From NCBI RefSeq assembly GCF_028683135.1, contig NZ_JAJUBB010000008.1, forward strand, positions 124,001-188,000: a stretch of 64,000 bases of DNA, read 5' to 3'. The position numbers and the translations under genes are program-made. Origin of the DNA: Enterovibrio qingdaonensis. GTDB lineage: Bacteria > Pseudomonadota > Gammaproteobacteria > Enterobacterales > Vibrionaceae. This document shows, piece after piece, positions 19,283 through 27,484 of the stretch (the first letter of the stretch is position 1; every line of letters starts with the position of its first letter). A model generated the notes under the pieces. The model ran no database searches, was not told the origin of the DNA, and saw only the letters and a program-made list of their open reading frames with translations.

Positions 19283-19747
19283 TTAGATACCACCTTGGAA
19301 CCCGAGTTGTCGCCACGCTTCATAGCAAATGATGGAGACCGAGTTAGAAAGGTTTAAACTGCGACTGCTTGGCACCATAGGTACGCGAATGCGGTGATCG
19401 GCAGAGAACGCATCGCGGACGAGATCGGGTAAACCGCAGGTTTCTGAGCCAAACAAAAACACATCCCCCTCTTGGTAGCTAACGTCAGCATGTGGACGGC
19501 TGCCCTTGGTGGTGCAAGCAAAAATGCGGCGTTCGCCCATAGCTTCCAGAAACGCACCGTAGTTCGGATAGCGCGTCACATTGGTGAGGTCATGGTAGTC
19601 CAACCCAGCCCGGCGCAGTTTCTTTTCCTCAAAGTCGAACCCGAGAGGTTCAATAAGGTGAAGCTTGCAGCCTGTATTGGCAGCAAGGCGGATAATATTG
19701 CCAGTATTGGGCGCAATTTGAGGTTCGTACAATGCAATATGAAACAT
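19283..19747 (-). CDS. trmL: tRNA (cytidine/uridine-34 2'-O)-methyltransferase TrmL
   Basis: 154 aa SPOUT-class methyltransferase that 2'-O-methylates the wobble base of tRNA-Leu isoacceptors using SAM; acts as a dimer. The start [20 protein letters not shown] is diagnostic for YibK/TrmL. The knotted C-terminal SAM site shows [29 protein letters not shown]. In E. coli it sits directly after cysE; here the pfkA-cpx-MCP block separates them. Preceded by tpiA on the same strand but with a terminator in between. Confidence 0.96.
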   Translation of the reverse strand: MFHIALYEPQIAPNTGNIIRLAANTGCKLHLIEPLGFDFEEKKLRRAGLDYHDLTNVTRYPNYGAFLEAMGERRIFACTTKGSRPHADVSYQEGDVFLFGSETCGLPDLVRDAFSADHRIRVPMVPSSRSLNLSNSVSIICYEAWRQLGFQGGI

Positions 19748-19824
19748 GGTCTACCGTGGCGTAGTCAGAACAAAGACGCAGTATAGCCGTCAGTTGATTT
19801 TGCCTTCAAGGTGCTAAAAAACAA

Positions 19825-19850
19825 AAAGGAGAAGCCTTGGCTTCTCCTTT
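19825..19850 (-). terminator. Terminator after tpiA
   Basis: AAAGGAGAAGC / GCTTCTCCTTT stem (4-nt loop), followed on the minus strand by a T-rich tract. Confidence 0.8.
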
Positions 19851-19876
19851 GGTTTTTCAGACTTAGCTGAAAGATA

Positions 19877-20647
19877 TTAGTTTTTCGCTTTTGCAGCTGC
19901 TTTCGCGATAGCGGCAAAGCTGTCTGCAACCAGTGCAGCACCGCCAACCAGCGCACCATCGATGTCTGGCTGTGCGAAGTATGCTTCCGCGTTTTCAGGC
20001 TTAACAGAACCGCCGTATTGAATAACAACGTTCTTCGCCACTTCTTCGCTCTTCGCTGCAATGTGAGCACGGATCGCTGCGTGAATACGCTGTGCGTCGT
20101 CTGCAGTTGCTGCTTTACCCGTACCGATTGCCCAGATTGGTTCGTACGCGATTACTGCGCCGTTCAGAGCTTCAACACCTTGAGTGTCAATTACTGCGTC
20201 CAGCTGGCGTGCACAAACCGCAACGGTTTCGCCTGCTTCGTTTTGTGCTTCAGACTCACCGATACACAGAACAGGAACCAGACCGTTCTCTTTCAGGAAT
20301 GCGAATTTCTTAGCAACAAACTCGTCAGACTCAGCGTGGTATTCACGACGCTCAGAGTGACCGATGATGATGTGAGTTGCACCGAAGTCTTTCAGCATTT
20401 CCGGAGAAATGTCACCTGTGAACGCACCGCTCGCGTTCAGGTCGACGTTCTGTGAACCCAAAATGATTTTGCTTTCCGCTTTACCTAGCAGTTGTTCTGC
20501 CAGATCCAAGTACATAACAGGTGGCGCGATAGCAACATCAACACCTTCTACACCATTAAGTTCAGCTTCAAGACCTTTGATAAGCTCAGCTACCATTGTC
20601 TTGTTACCGTTAAGTTTCCAGTTACCCATTACTAGTGGACGGCGCAT
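19877..20647 (-). CDS. tpiA: Triose-phosphate isomerase
   Basis: Interconverts dihydroxyacetone phosphate and glyceraldehyde 3-phosphate. 256 aa from ATG 20645-20647 ([15 protein letters not shown]), with GGAGAAATTC upstream; a longer frame to 20668 is not needed. N9 and K11 (GNWKLNG), the electrophilic His in [11 protein letters not shown] (about 95), and the catalytic Glu plus loop 6 in [14 protein letters not shown] (about 167-180) are intact. In E. coli tpiA and fpr are also close neighbours. Confidence 0.97.
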   Translation of the reverse strand: MRRPLVMGNWKLNGNKTMVAELIKGLEAELNGVEGVDVAIAPPVMYLDLAEQLLGKAESKIILGSQNVDLNASGAFTGDISPEMLKDFGATHIIIGHSERREYHAESDEFVAKKFAFLKENGLVPVLCIGESEAQNEAGETVAVCARQLDAVIDTQGVEALNGAVIAYEPIWAIGTGKAATADDAQRIHAAIRAHIAAKSEEVAKNVVIQYGGSVKPENAEAYFAQPDIDGALVGGAALVADSFAAIAKAAAKAKN

Positions 20648-20926
20648 AGGAATTTCTCCGTAATCCAATTATCAAAATCAATTGCTGGGAACGATAGCAG
20701 CAGACCTACTCCCGTTTCCTGCTCAAAATCATAAATGCCATCGTTTTTACGCGTTTTACGCTGAAATGTGAACCTTTGAGTAACAAATTTTCGTAATTTA
20801 TTTTCGGAACCGCTTGAAAAATATAACGCCAGCACGATGTGATCTGATGGGAATAATCACCCCACCAGTAACATTCGCTCGAATGGATAGAGTAAAGTGG
20901 CTCATTATCGTAACAAGGAGCAAGTT

Positions 20927-21280
20927 ATGCCTCATATTGTCATGGAGTACAGTGACCCGGTCTCTGAGCGTGTAAATGTCGGTCAGTTGCTGGAAGATTT
21001 GCATAAAGCAGCGATCGGTAGTGGAGAATTTAACCCTAGCGATGTCAAATCACGTGCGTATGCATCGCATGAGTGGTTGGTTGCGCAGTTGGATAATCAG
21101 GCAGACTTCATTCACGTCACGTTATGGCTGCTTTCGGGGCGCGATGAGAAACAAAAGCACAACCTTAGCCATGCCTTGTTAGATGTGATGAGTTTTCACG
21201 CGCCAGAAGTGGCGAGTTTATCTGTCGATGTGAGAGACATGGATAGGCGTTGGTACGCCAAAATAAAACGAGAAGAATGA
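20927..21280 (+). CDS. 5-carboxymethyl-2-hydroxymuconate isomerase family protein
   Basis: 117 aa from ATG 20927 (MPHIVMEYSD), with AAGGAG 8 nt upstream. This start leaves Pro as the first residue after Met removal, the catalytic base of the tautomerase superfamily; the longer frame from 20897 would hide it. CHMI/HpaF proteins (about 125 aa) act in homoprotocatechuate degradation, but no hpa genes are nearby, so the natural substrate here is unknown. A 14-bp palindrome CATTCG-CT-CGAATG (20872-20885) lies just upstream. Confidence 0.82.
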   Translation: MPHIVMEYSDPVSERVNVGQLLEDLHKAAIGSGEFNPSDVKSRAYASHEWLVAQLDNQADFIHVTLWLLSGRDEKQKHNLSHALLDVMSFHAPEVASLSVDVRDMDRRWYAKIKREE

Positions 21281-21288
21281 AAAAAGCG

Positions 21289-21306
21289 GCGGTGGCGAAC
21301 CACCGC
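21289..21306. terminator. Hairpin between the CHMI and DUF3135 genes
   Basis: GCGGTGG / CCACCGC with a 4-nt loop, A-run on the left and TCAAAAA on the right. Works best as a terminator for the minus-strand DUF3135 gene. Confidence 0.65.
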
Positions 21307-21318
21307 TCAAAAACTGAG

Positions 21319-21657
21319 TTAGCCCTCAGCAGCCAGAGAATCTCTGCCTTGCTTCGGATGCAATGTAGTGACGGTTGCGCTTTTCTCAGTTAAAGCTGAT
21401 GGGTCATTGATAGCGGTTGCAAAGCGATCAAATTGGCGCATGAGCTCTTTCATTAATAATGCATTGACGTGGTTAGGGTTTTTCCCAGTTTCAATGACAC
21501 GGTTAATGTGGCTCATTTGAGCGCGCAGTTTGGGCTGCATGCTCTCACTGGCACTTTGAATGATCTCTTCACTCATCTCGATACGCAGTGTTTCCAGTGC
21601 TTGTGGGTCCTTTTCCGCTAACGCTTTTAATTCATCAAATGAAGGCAACGTTTTCAT
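21319..21657 (-). CDS. DUF3135 domain-containing protein
   Basis: 112 aa from ATG 21655-21657 (MKTLPSFDEL), with GGAG about 9 nt upstream; the frame could extend to 21681 but that lacks an SD. The LPSFDELKALAEKDPQALETLR start and NPNHVNALLMKELMRQFDRF match what I remember of DUF3135, small acidic helical proteins of gammaproteobacteria without known function. No signal peptide or membrane helix, so cytoplasmic. Its promoter region (to 21938) holds a 14-bp palindrome and a repeated ACAGATAAT word. Confidence 0.75.
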   Translation of the reverse strand: MKTLPSFDELKALAEKDPQALETLRIEMSEEIIQSASESMQPKLRAQMSHINRVIETGKNPNHVNALLMKELMRQFDRFATAINDPSALTEKSATVTTLHPKQGRDSLAAEG

Positions 21658-21786
21658 GGCATTACTCCTCTGTCTGCGCATGACTTGCCTTTGACTATAC
21701 GGTTAAAAAGTGAGCGATCAATCACATTGGTGGCTCATATATGAGACAGATAATGTCAACTGATTAGGTGTGTTTTGGGCTTGATA

Positions 21787-21800
21787 CAGATAATTATCTG
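21787..21800. promoter_or_regulatory. 14-bp perfect palindrome upstream of the DUF3135 gene
   Basis: CAGATAATTATCTG. The word ACAGATAAT also occurs once about 40 bp nearer the DUF3135 start, in GAGACAGATAATGTC. This looks like an operator plus half-site for an unidentified regulator. Confidence 0.35.
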
Positions 21801-21897
21801 ATCGCTTACAAAAACACGCCGTTCGGTAACGCAAAGTCTCATTTGCGAGAATGAGTGAAAAACTTTGTGATTTATCTTGGTGGCAGTAATTGGGCAG

Positions 21898-21922
21898 AAA
21901 AAAACGAGCCTTCGGCTCGTTT
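21898..21922 (-). terminator. Terminator after fpr
   Basis: ACGAGCC TTC GGCTCGT hairpin with an A-run on the left that becomes a T-run on the minus strand. Confidence 0.85.
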
Positions 21923-21938
21923 GATGTCGTAAAAACGT

Positions 21939-22682
21939 TTACCAGTATTGTTCGACGGTGATATTACCTGGCTTTTTACGAAGGTTCTTCTGAAGGCCTT
22001 TTTCGAGTAAGAGAGCTTTAACATCTTTGACCATCTGAGGATTTCCGCACAGCATAACCTGACTTTGCTCTGCACTCAAAGGAAAGCCAACCACCCGTTC
22101 TAACATACCATCTTCAAGGGCATGGGTTATGCGACCAGACAGCGCGCCTGCTTTGGGTTCTCGGCTGACAAACGGCTGAACAATCAATTGGTCACTGTAT
22201 TTTTTCTTCAGCGCATTGATCTCCGCTTGGTAACTGAGATCGGCTGAGAAACGCACTGCATGGACGAGAACGACTTTTCTAAAGCGCTGCCATACATGGT
22301 CTTCTTGAAGGATAGAGAGAAAAGGTCCGAGTGCTGTTCCAGTCGAAAGCATCCAAAGGTGCTCGCCTTGTGGAATTTCATCGAGCGTGAAAAACCCCGC
22401 TGCATCTTTGGTTATCATTACGGTATCGCCGGCTTCAAGTTCGTGAAGGCGAGGAGAGAGCAGTCCGTCGGCGACGCGAGTGGCGTAGATTTCCAAGTGT
22501 TTGCTAGAAGGCGCATTGACATAAGAGTAAGCTCGCTGAACTAACTTACCGTCTATTTCGAGGCCAAGCTTGGCAAATTGACCTGCGGTAAATGCATCGA
22601 CATCCGCGTCGAGAGTGAGGCTGAACAGATCTTTATTCCAGCGTCTGTTTTCGATAACTTCTGCTTTGATCCATGTTGCCAT
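21939..22682 (-). CDS. fpr: Ferredoxin/flavodoxin-NADP+ reductase
   Basis: FAD flavoprotein that passes electrons between NADPH and flavodoxin or ferredoxin. 247 aa (E. coli Fpr 248). The FAD-binding motif QRAYSYVNAPS (about 49-59), the NADPH-binding MLSTGTALGPFLSIL, and the C-terminal VMLCGNPQMVKD are present, and it ends in the ENITVEQYW-like tail (PGNITVEQYW) with the stacking aromatic Trp typical of the bacterial class. It is 19 bp downstream of the cysteine-rich HTH regulator on the same strand, so the two are likely one operon. Confidence 0.96.
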   Translation of the reverse strand: MATWIKAEVIENRRWNKDLFSLTLDADVDAFTAGQFAKLGLEIDGKLVQRAYSYVNAPSSKHLEIYATRVADGLLSPRLHELEAGDTVMITKDAAGFFTLDEIPQGEHLWMLSTGTALGPFLSILQEDHVWQRFRKVVLVHAVRFSADLSYQAEINALKKKYSDQLIVQPFVSREPKAGALSGRITHALEDGMLERVVGFPLSAEQSQVMLCGNPQMVKDVKALLLEKGLQKNLRKKPGNITVEQYW

Positions 22683-22701
22683 ACACCCTCCTTAAGCGTT
22701 T

Positions 22702-23322
22702 TTAATCGCGAGCTTGTACCTTATATGTGCAGCGTCGCTGCCCTTCGATAATATGTTCATCTCTCGTCACTTTGTATTCACTGCCGAGTACGGTTTTGAA
22801 AATGTTCTTTTCGGATTTACACAGTGCAGGACAACGTTTCGCAGCCTGACAGATGGGGCAGTGGTTCTCGATCAGCAGGAATCCATCGTCGGCTTCCTGA
22901 AGTTCGGCCATATAACCTTCGCTCTCTCTAAGATACGCCAAGGTTTCCAATTTAGCCTTTAAATTGTGGCAATCTTTGAGCGCTTCGCGGTATTGGTGCA
23001 ACGTTTTCTCTTCCCGTTGCTGGATCACTTTTGCCAGCCCATCTTCACCAAATAGGCTTGCAACGGAGTCAATCACTGAGATAGCAAGGTCACCGTGGCT
23101 GTCAGCAAAGCGGCGATGCCCTTCGGCTGTGAGAGCCCAATGGCGAGTCGGACGACCAACTTTGACGCGAATATCACTGAAGTCGACCAACCCATCCTCT
23201 TCCATTGTTTGCAAATGTTGGCGAATACCCATTGTGGTCATTCCCATTTCATCTGCCAACGTGCGGGCACTAATCGCGCCTTCACGTTTTATTTTGTGTA
23301 GGATTTTATCGACTGTTTTCAT
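22702..23322 (-). CDS. HTH regulator with SufR-like cysteine cluster
   Basis: 206 aa. N-terminal winged HTH (VDKILHKIKREGAISARTLADEMGMTTMGIRQHLQTMEEDG, given in parts: recognition helix about TTMGIRQHL, residues 29-37) and wing KVGRPTRHW. The C-terminal half carries C155, C158, C164 and C168 (HCPICQAAKRCPALC) and C198 (GQRRCTY), plus the VTRDEHIIEGQ segment. This pattern belongs to COG2345/SufR-like regulators, in which such cysteines bind an Fe-S cluster. It heads the operon with fpr. That it senses iron-sulfur or redox status and controls fpr is an inference. Confidence 0.85.
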   Translation of the reverse strand: MKTVDKILHKIKREGAISARTLADEMGMTTMGIRQHLQTMEEDGLVDFSDIRVKVGRPTRHWALTAEGHRRFADSHGDLAISVIDSVASLFGEDGLAKVIQQREEKTLHQYREALKDCHNLKAKLETLAYLRESEGYMAELQEADDGFLLIENHCPICQAAKRCPALCKSEKNIFKTVLGSEYKVTRDEHIIEGQRRCTYKVQARD

Positions 23323-23704
23323 CGCGCTTTGGTCACTCCTTTTGATTCCTCACAACACACTGTAATGCACCCTTTCGGATTTCAGCCTTCATCTATCGAG
23401 ACAGACTCACATCGCCTTACAGGGGGTTTCTAACATTATGGCTGGAGGTGGCTAAATAAAGCAATATCTTTACTAACTTATTATTGGCCATCCCTCACAT
23501 CATGTTTCATTAACGGTTAAATACATTTCACTTTTAGATGTTTGCAAAAAATGAGCTGGTGTCACAATGGTAAGCCCCATCAAAAAAATCGTCCTGATAT
23601 CAGCAGTTGCCGCACAAACTACAAACTGATTACTAGACTTGTTGCTATTCAAGCCTTCGGTAAGGCTGCTGATTAAAGACGTCTGACGGCCATCAGGAGG
23701 TCGC
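23323..23704. other. 382-bp divergent promoter region between the SufR-like regulator and emrA
   Basis: No credible ORF. It contains a hairpin AGCCTT CGGT AAGGCT (23651-23666) nested inside CAGCAG/CTGCTG repeats, about 35 nt before the emrA start, and the strong emrA SD AGGAGG at about 23695. The hairpin has no T-run, so it is more likely a leader structure than a terminator. Confidence 0.5.
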
Positions 23705-24730
23705 ATGGAAGAAAAAAAATCTTTGTCGATTAAAAACCTCGTTATCTTTGCAGCGATTGCCGCTGTACTCATTTCGGCAGGCTATTTTTACGTTCGACAT
23801 CAAGAGCAATACCCAAGTACCGACGACGCCTACATTCATGGCAACATTCTTTATCTCGCTCCTCAAGTCAGCGGCCAACTGATCGAAATGAATGTGGTGG
23901 ACTTCCAGCATGTGGACAAAGGCATGGTGATTGCGCGTATAAACCCAGCCCCTTATCAGGCCCGCTACGAGCAAGCAAAAGCGGTCTATGAAAATGCCAC
24001 TTCTGCCAACAAAGCAACCAGTGACGCCATCGTTGGAGCCAGTGCACAAATCAAATCTGCTACGGCACAGTTGCTTGATATTCAAGAAAAGTATCGTCGC
24101 AACATGGCGTTGGTAGAACGCGGGTTGTTGCCACGACAACAAGGTGACGATTTAAAAGCTGAGCTTGCTGCAGCGAAGAATAATTTGGATGTTGCTCGTG
24201 CACACATGTCTCAGTTGATCAGTGAGCAAGGCGCAACAGGTGATGAAGCCCCTGCGGTTAAGCAAGCGGCTGCGGCGTTGTCAGAAGCGTCTTTGAATCT
24301 GTCTTACACCGAAATCATTGCTCCATCCTCAGGCAAGCTCGGTGATGTCAATGTGCGTCCAGGCAGTGTGGTGGCGACAGGGCAGTCTATGATGCCGCTG
24401 GTGGAAGATAATTCATTCTGGGTGCAGGCCAATTACAAAGAAGGGGACATTGGCTACATCAAACCCGGTATGACAGCCACTGTCGTATTGGATATGTATC
24501 CTGATACTGCGTTTAAAGGGTCAGTAGAGGCCATTTCTCCGGCGAGTGGATCGTCGTTCTCTTTGCTTCCGCCCGAAAATGCAACAGGGAATTGGGTGAA
24601 AGTCCCGCAGCGTTTCCCTGTTAAATTGTCAATTTCACCAGAGGCGGGAGAGCCGCCGCTTCGTGTGGGGGCCAGTGCCACAGTCACTATTGATACGCTG
24701 ACTAAGGCGACTAAAGATGGTAGCCAATAA
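23705..24730 (+). CDS. HlyD/EmrA-type membrane-fusion protein
   Basis: 341 aa periplasmic adaptor of a tripartite drug pump. One N-terminal membrane anchor (about 12-30, VIFAAIAAVLISAGYFYV), then the barrel-sandwich half STDDAYIHGNILYLAPQVSG, a helical hairpin (about 90-190), the second lipoyl half LSYTEIIAPSSGKLGDV, and a beta-barrel with VQANYKEGDIGYIKPGM. It overlaps emrB by 14 bp. Closest to EmrA-type adaptors; the substrate is unknown. The operon interrupts the fpr-glpX adjacency known from E. coli. Confidence 0.9.
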   Translation: MEEKKSLSIKNLVIFAAIAAVLISAGYFYVRHQEQYPSTDDAYIHGNILYLAPQVSGQLIEMNVVDFQHVDKGMVIARINPAPYQARYEQAKAVYENATSANKATSDAIVGASAQIKSATAQLLDIQEKYRRNMALVERGLLPRQQGDDLKAELAAAKNNLDVARAHMSQLISEQGATGDEAPAVKQAAAALSEASLNLSYTEIIAPSSGKLGDVNVRPGSVVATGQSMMPLVEDNSFWVQANYKEGDIGYIKPGMTATVVLDMYPDTAFKGSVEAISPASGSSFSLLPPENATGNWVKVPQRFPVKLSISPEAGEPPLRVGASATVTIDTLTKATKDGSQ

Positions 24731-26261
24731 CGACAACGGCGGAGCCATCGCGCTGCCTCCAGGTGGCAACCGTTTGATGATCACGGTCGCGGTCATGCTG
24801 TCCGCGATCATGGTGCTTCTCGACATGACCATCGCCAATGTGTCCCTGCCGCATATGATGGGGGCACTCGGTGTCACGTCTGAGCAAGTGACATGGGTTT
24901 TGACGTCATATTCTATGGCGGAGGCGATCTGCATCCCCCTTGCGAGCTATTTGAGTCTCAAATTTGGCGTCAGACGATTGCTGTTAGTCTCGGTTGCTGG
25001 CTTTATTGCGACGTCTGCACTTTGTGGTCAAGCGGATACGCTTACCGAGATGATTGTATTCCGAATCATGCAAGGTGCGTTTGGTGCCTCTGTCATTCCG
25101 CTGTCTCAGTCCATCATGGTGCAGATTTACCCACCGGAAGAGCGTGGCAAGGCGATGGCTCTGTTTTCCGTCGGTGTGTTGCTAGGGCCGATACTGGGCC
25201 CAACGGTTGGCGGCGTGATCACTGAGAACATGGACTGGCGCTGGATATTCTATGTGAATGTGCCAGTTGGCATTTTGTGTCTGACCTTGCTTGCCGTGTT
25301 TGTTCACCTCGATGGCCGTGGAAAGCACTCTGTTGATTGGCCGCTCGTATTTGGCATGGCAATAGGGATTGGCCTGTTGCAAATGGTGCTTGAGCGTGGG
25401 AATCAAGATAACTGGTTTGCCTCAAATACCATTCTGTTCTCGTTAGTGATCGCGGCGATCGCGTGGGCATTTTTCCTGATACGGTCTTTTCGAACTAAAG
25501 GCGACATCGCTCCGATGTGGTTGTTAAAAGACAGGAACCTGTTGTTATCGTGCATTGTGATGATGGGTTTCTCTATGGGGATGTTTGGTATCACGCAATT
25601 GCAGCCAATGATGCTGGAGCAGTTGCTGGGTTATCCTGTGGACACGACCGGTTTTGTGATGGCTCCCCGAGGGCTTGCTTCCGCCATTGTGCTGCTATCC
25701 ATATCACGTTTTATTGACAGGCTAGACCCAAGAAAGCTGATCGTGATTGGCTTGCTGCTTAATGGTATCGGCAGCTTTATCATGATGCGCTATTCACTGG
25801 ATATCGATGTCTATTGGGTGCTTTTACCAAGTATTATCCAAGGGGCAGGAATGGGGCTTGTCTTCGCGCCGCTGAGCCAATTGGCGTATGCGACGCTTGC
25901 ACCAAATCAGGCAGTTGGCGGTGCTGTAGTGTTTAACCTCTGCCGAACCTTGGGTGGCTCATTTGGTATTTCGATCGTGAATACCTATTTCAGTCAGATA
26001 CAGCAAAAAGAGTGGCATGCATTAGGCGGAGGTCTCACGCCAGACAATCCTTTGGTTCAGCAATTTGCTGCCTCCCAAGGGAAAGCGGTGACAGACCCAA
26101 GCTTTATTGCCCACCTGACACAAATGCTGCACCAGCAGTCAACATTGTTGGCCTTTGTGTATACCTTCGGCTTTATCATGGTGTCGTACTTTGTTTTGAT
26201 CCCGTTACTGGCTTTGTTTAAAAAGCCGGTCAGGAATAAAACGCCCGCGAAAAGTACTTAA
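24717..26261 (+). CDS. EmrB-type MFS drug:H+ antiporter (DHA2 family)
   Basis: 514 aa, 14 predicted transmembrane helices, the DHA2 number. Motif D1 at LDMTIANVSLPHMMG (about 36-50), motif A-like region YLSLKFGVRRLLL, and motif C around GPILGPTVGGVI (about 160) identify a drug:proton antiporter. It works with the upstream EmrA-type adaptor and probably a TolC channel encoded elsewhere. Bile salts or hydrophobic drugs are likely substrates for vibrio relatives; this is an inference. Ends in a terminator shared with glpX. Confidence 0.92.
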   Translation: MVANNDNGGAIALPPGGNRLMITVAVMLSAIMVLLDMTIANVSLPHMMGALGVTSEQVTWVLTSYSMAEAICIPLASYLSLKFGVRRLLLVSVAGFIATSALCGQADTLTEMIVFRIMQGAFGASVIPLSQSIMVQIYPPEERGKAMALFSVGVLLGPILGPTVGGVITENMDWRWIFYVNVPVGILCLTLLAVFVHLDGRGKHSVDWPLVFGMAIGIGLLQMVLERGNQDNWFASNTILFSLVIAAIAWAFFLIRSFRTKGDIAPMWLLKDRNLLLSCIVMMGFSMGMFGITQLQPMMLEQLLGYPVDTTGFVMAPRGLASAIVLLSISRFIDRLDPRKLIVIGLLLNGIGSFIMMRYSLDIDVYWVLLPSIIQGAGMGLVFAPLSQLAYATLAPNQAVGGAVVFNLCRTLGGSFGISIVNTYFSQIQQKEWHALGGGLTPDNPLVQQFAASQGKAVTDPSFIAHLTQMLHQQSTLLAFVYTFGFIMVSYFVLIPLLALFKKPVRNKTPAKST

Positions 26262-26271
26262 CGCGTAAACA

Positions 26272-26299
26272 AAAAAAGCACGCCATGGCGTGCTTTTTT
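26272..26299. terminator. Bidirectional terminator between emrB and glpX
   Basis: AAAAAAGCACGC / GCGTGCTTTTTT stem with a CATG loop between convergent genes. Confidence 0.9.
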
Positions 26300-26312
26300 G
26301 AACCTCGCTCCC

Positions 26313-27320
26313 TTAGAGGATGAGCTCTTTCACCGCATCGTCTTTACGATCTAGGTAATGGGTCGATTTAATACGACGGATGGTGCGGCACTTGCCACGG
26401 ATTAACAACGTCTCCGTGGTCGCGATATTGCCTTTACGCGCAATGCCTTCAAGCAGATCGCCTTTAGTAATGCCCGTCGCGGCGAAAATCACGTTGTCGC
26501 TGCTCGCCATGTCTTCCATTTTCAGGCGAATATTGGTCTCGATGCCCATTTCTTTACAGCGTGAGATTTCCAACTCGCCCATGCGGCGGTTTTCTTCGTT
26601 GTCTTCTTTCACTTCGTGGCGAGGAAGCAAACGACCGTTCATGTCACCGCCCAATGCGCGGATCACAGCTGCAGATACGACACCTTCTGGTGCACCACCA
26701 ATGCCGTACATGACATCGACTTCGCTGTCAGGCATACACGTCAGGATAGAAGCGGCAACGTCGCCATCTGGGATCGCGAACACCTTGATACCCATTTCCT
26801 GCATTTCACGGATGGTGTCATCGTGTCGTGGCTTAGCCAGTGTGGTGACAACCAATTCATCCAGTGTCTTGTTTAGTGCCTTTGCAATGTTGATTAAGTT
26901 GTCACGCAGGGGCAGTTCTAGGTTGATCGCGCCTTTTGCTTCAGGACCGACAACCAGCTTTTCCATGTACATGTCTGGTGCTTTCAGGAACGAGCCTTTT
27001 TCGCCAGCTGCCAAAACAGCCAGTGCATTCGACTGACCCATTGCTGTCATGCGGGTGCCTTCGATAGGATCAACTGCGATATCAACCGCGTCACCACCCA
27101 TACCTACTTTTTCACCGATGTAGAGCATTGGCGCTTCGTCAATTTCGCCCTCACCGATAACAATTTCACCTTCAATCTCAGTCTTGTTAAGCAGAATACG
27201 CATAACCTCTACAGCTGCACCGTCTGCTGCGTTCTTGTCACCGCGGCCAAGCCACTTGTAACCCGCCAGTGCTGCGCCTTCTGTGACGCGTGAAAAAGCC
27301 ATCGCTAAATCGCGTTTCAT
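26313..27320 (-). CDS. glpX: Class II fructose-1,6-bisphosphatase
   Basis: Gluconeogenic phosphatase of the GlpX family, Mn2+-dependent. 335 aa from ATG 27318-27320 (MKRDLAMAFSRVTEGAA), with GGAG upstream; a longer frame to 27380 is unsupported. Metal-site regions GEGEIDEAPMLYIGE, VDPIEGTRMTA and the substrate-binding YGIGGAPEGVVSAA are intact. It is downstream of glpK on the same strand (164 bp), as in the E. coli glpFKX operon. Confidence 0.96.
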   Translation of the reverse strand: MKRDLAMAFSRVTEGAALAGYKWLGRGDKNAADGAAVEVMRILLNKTEIEGEIVIGEGEIDEAPMLYIGEKVGMGGDAVDIAVDPIEGTRMTAMGQSNALAVLAAGEKGSFLKAPDMYMEKLVVGPEAKGAINLELPLRDNLINIAKALNKTLDELVVTTLAKPRHDDTIREMQEMGIKVFAIPDGDVAASILTCMPDSEVDVMYGIGGAPEGVVSAAVIRALGGDMNGRLLPRHEVKEDNEENRRMGELEISRCKEMGIETNIRLKMEDMASSDNVIFAATGITKGDLLEGIARKGNIATTETLLIRGKCRTIRRIKSTHYLDRKDDAVKELIL

Positions 27321-27446
27321 CCTAACTCCAGAGAATGTAATACATGAAAGTGGGGCGTTGCCGACACCATACGTCGACAACGAAAAAGCTCGGCGCGGAT
27401 TCTACCATAAGCCAAAAGTAAACGTTTGCGTTTTTGGAGATCGAAG

Positions 27447-27476
27447 CACGACGACGTGATATTGCACATCGTCGTG
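27447..27476 (-). repeat. Hairpin between glpK and glpX
   Basis: CACGACGACGTG / CACATCGTCGTG, 11 of 12 bp paired with a 6-nt loop, just past the glpK stop. There is no clear T-run on the minus strand, so it may stabilise the glpK transcript end or cause partial termination rather than full stop. Confidence 0.5.
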
Positions 27477-27484
27477 ACAAGGGG

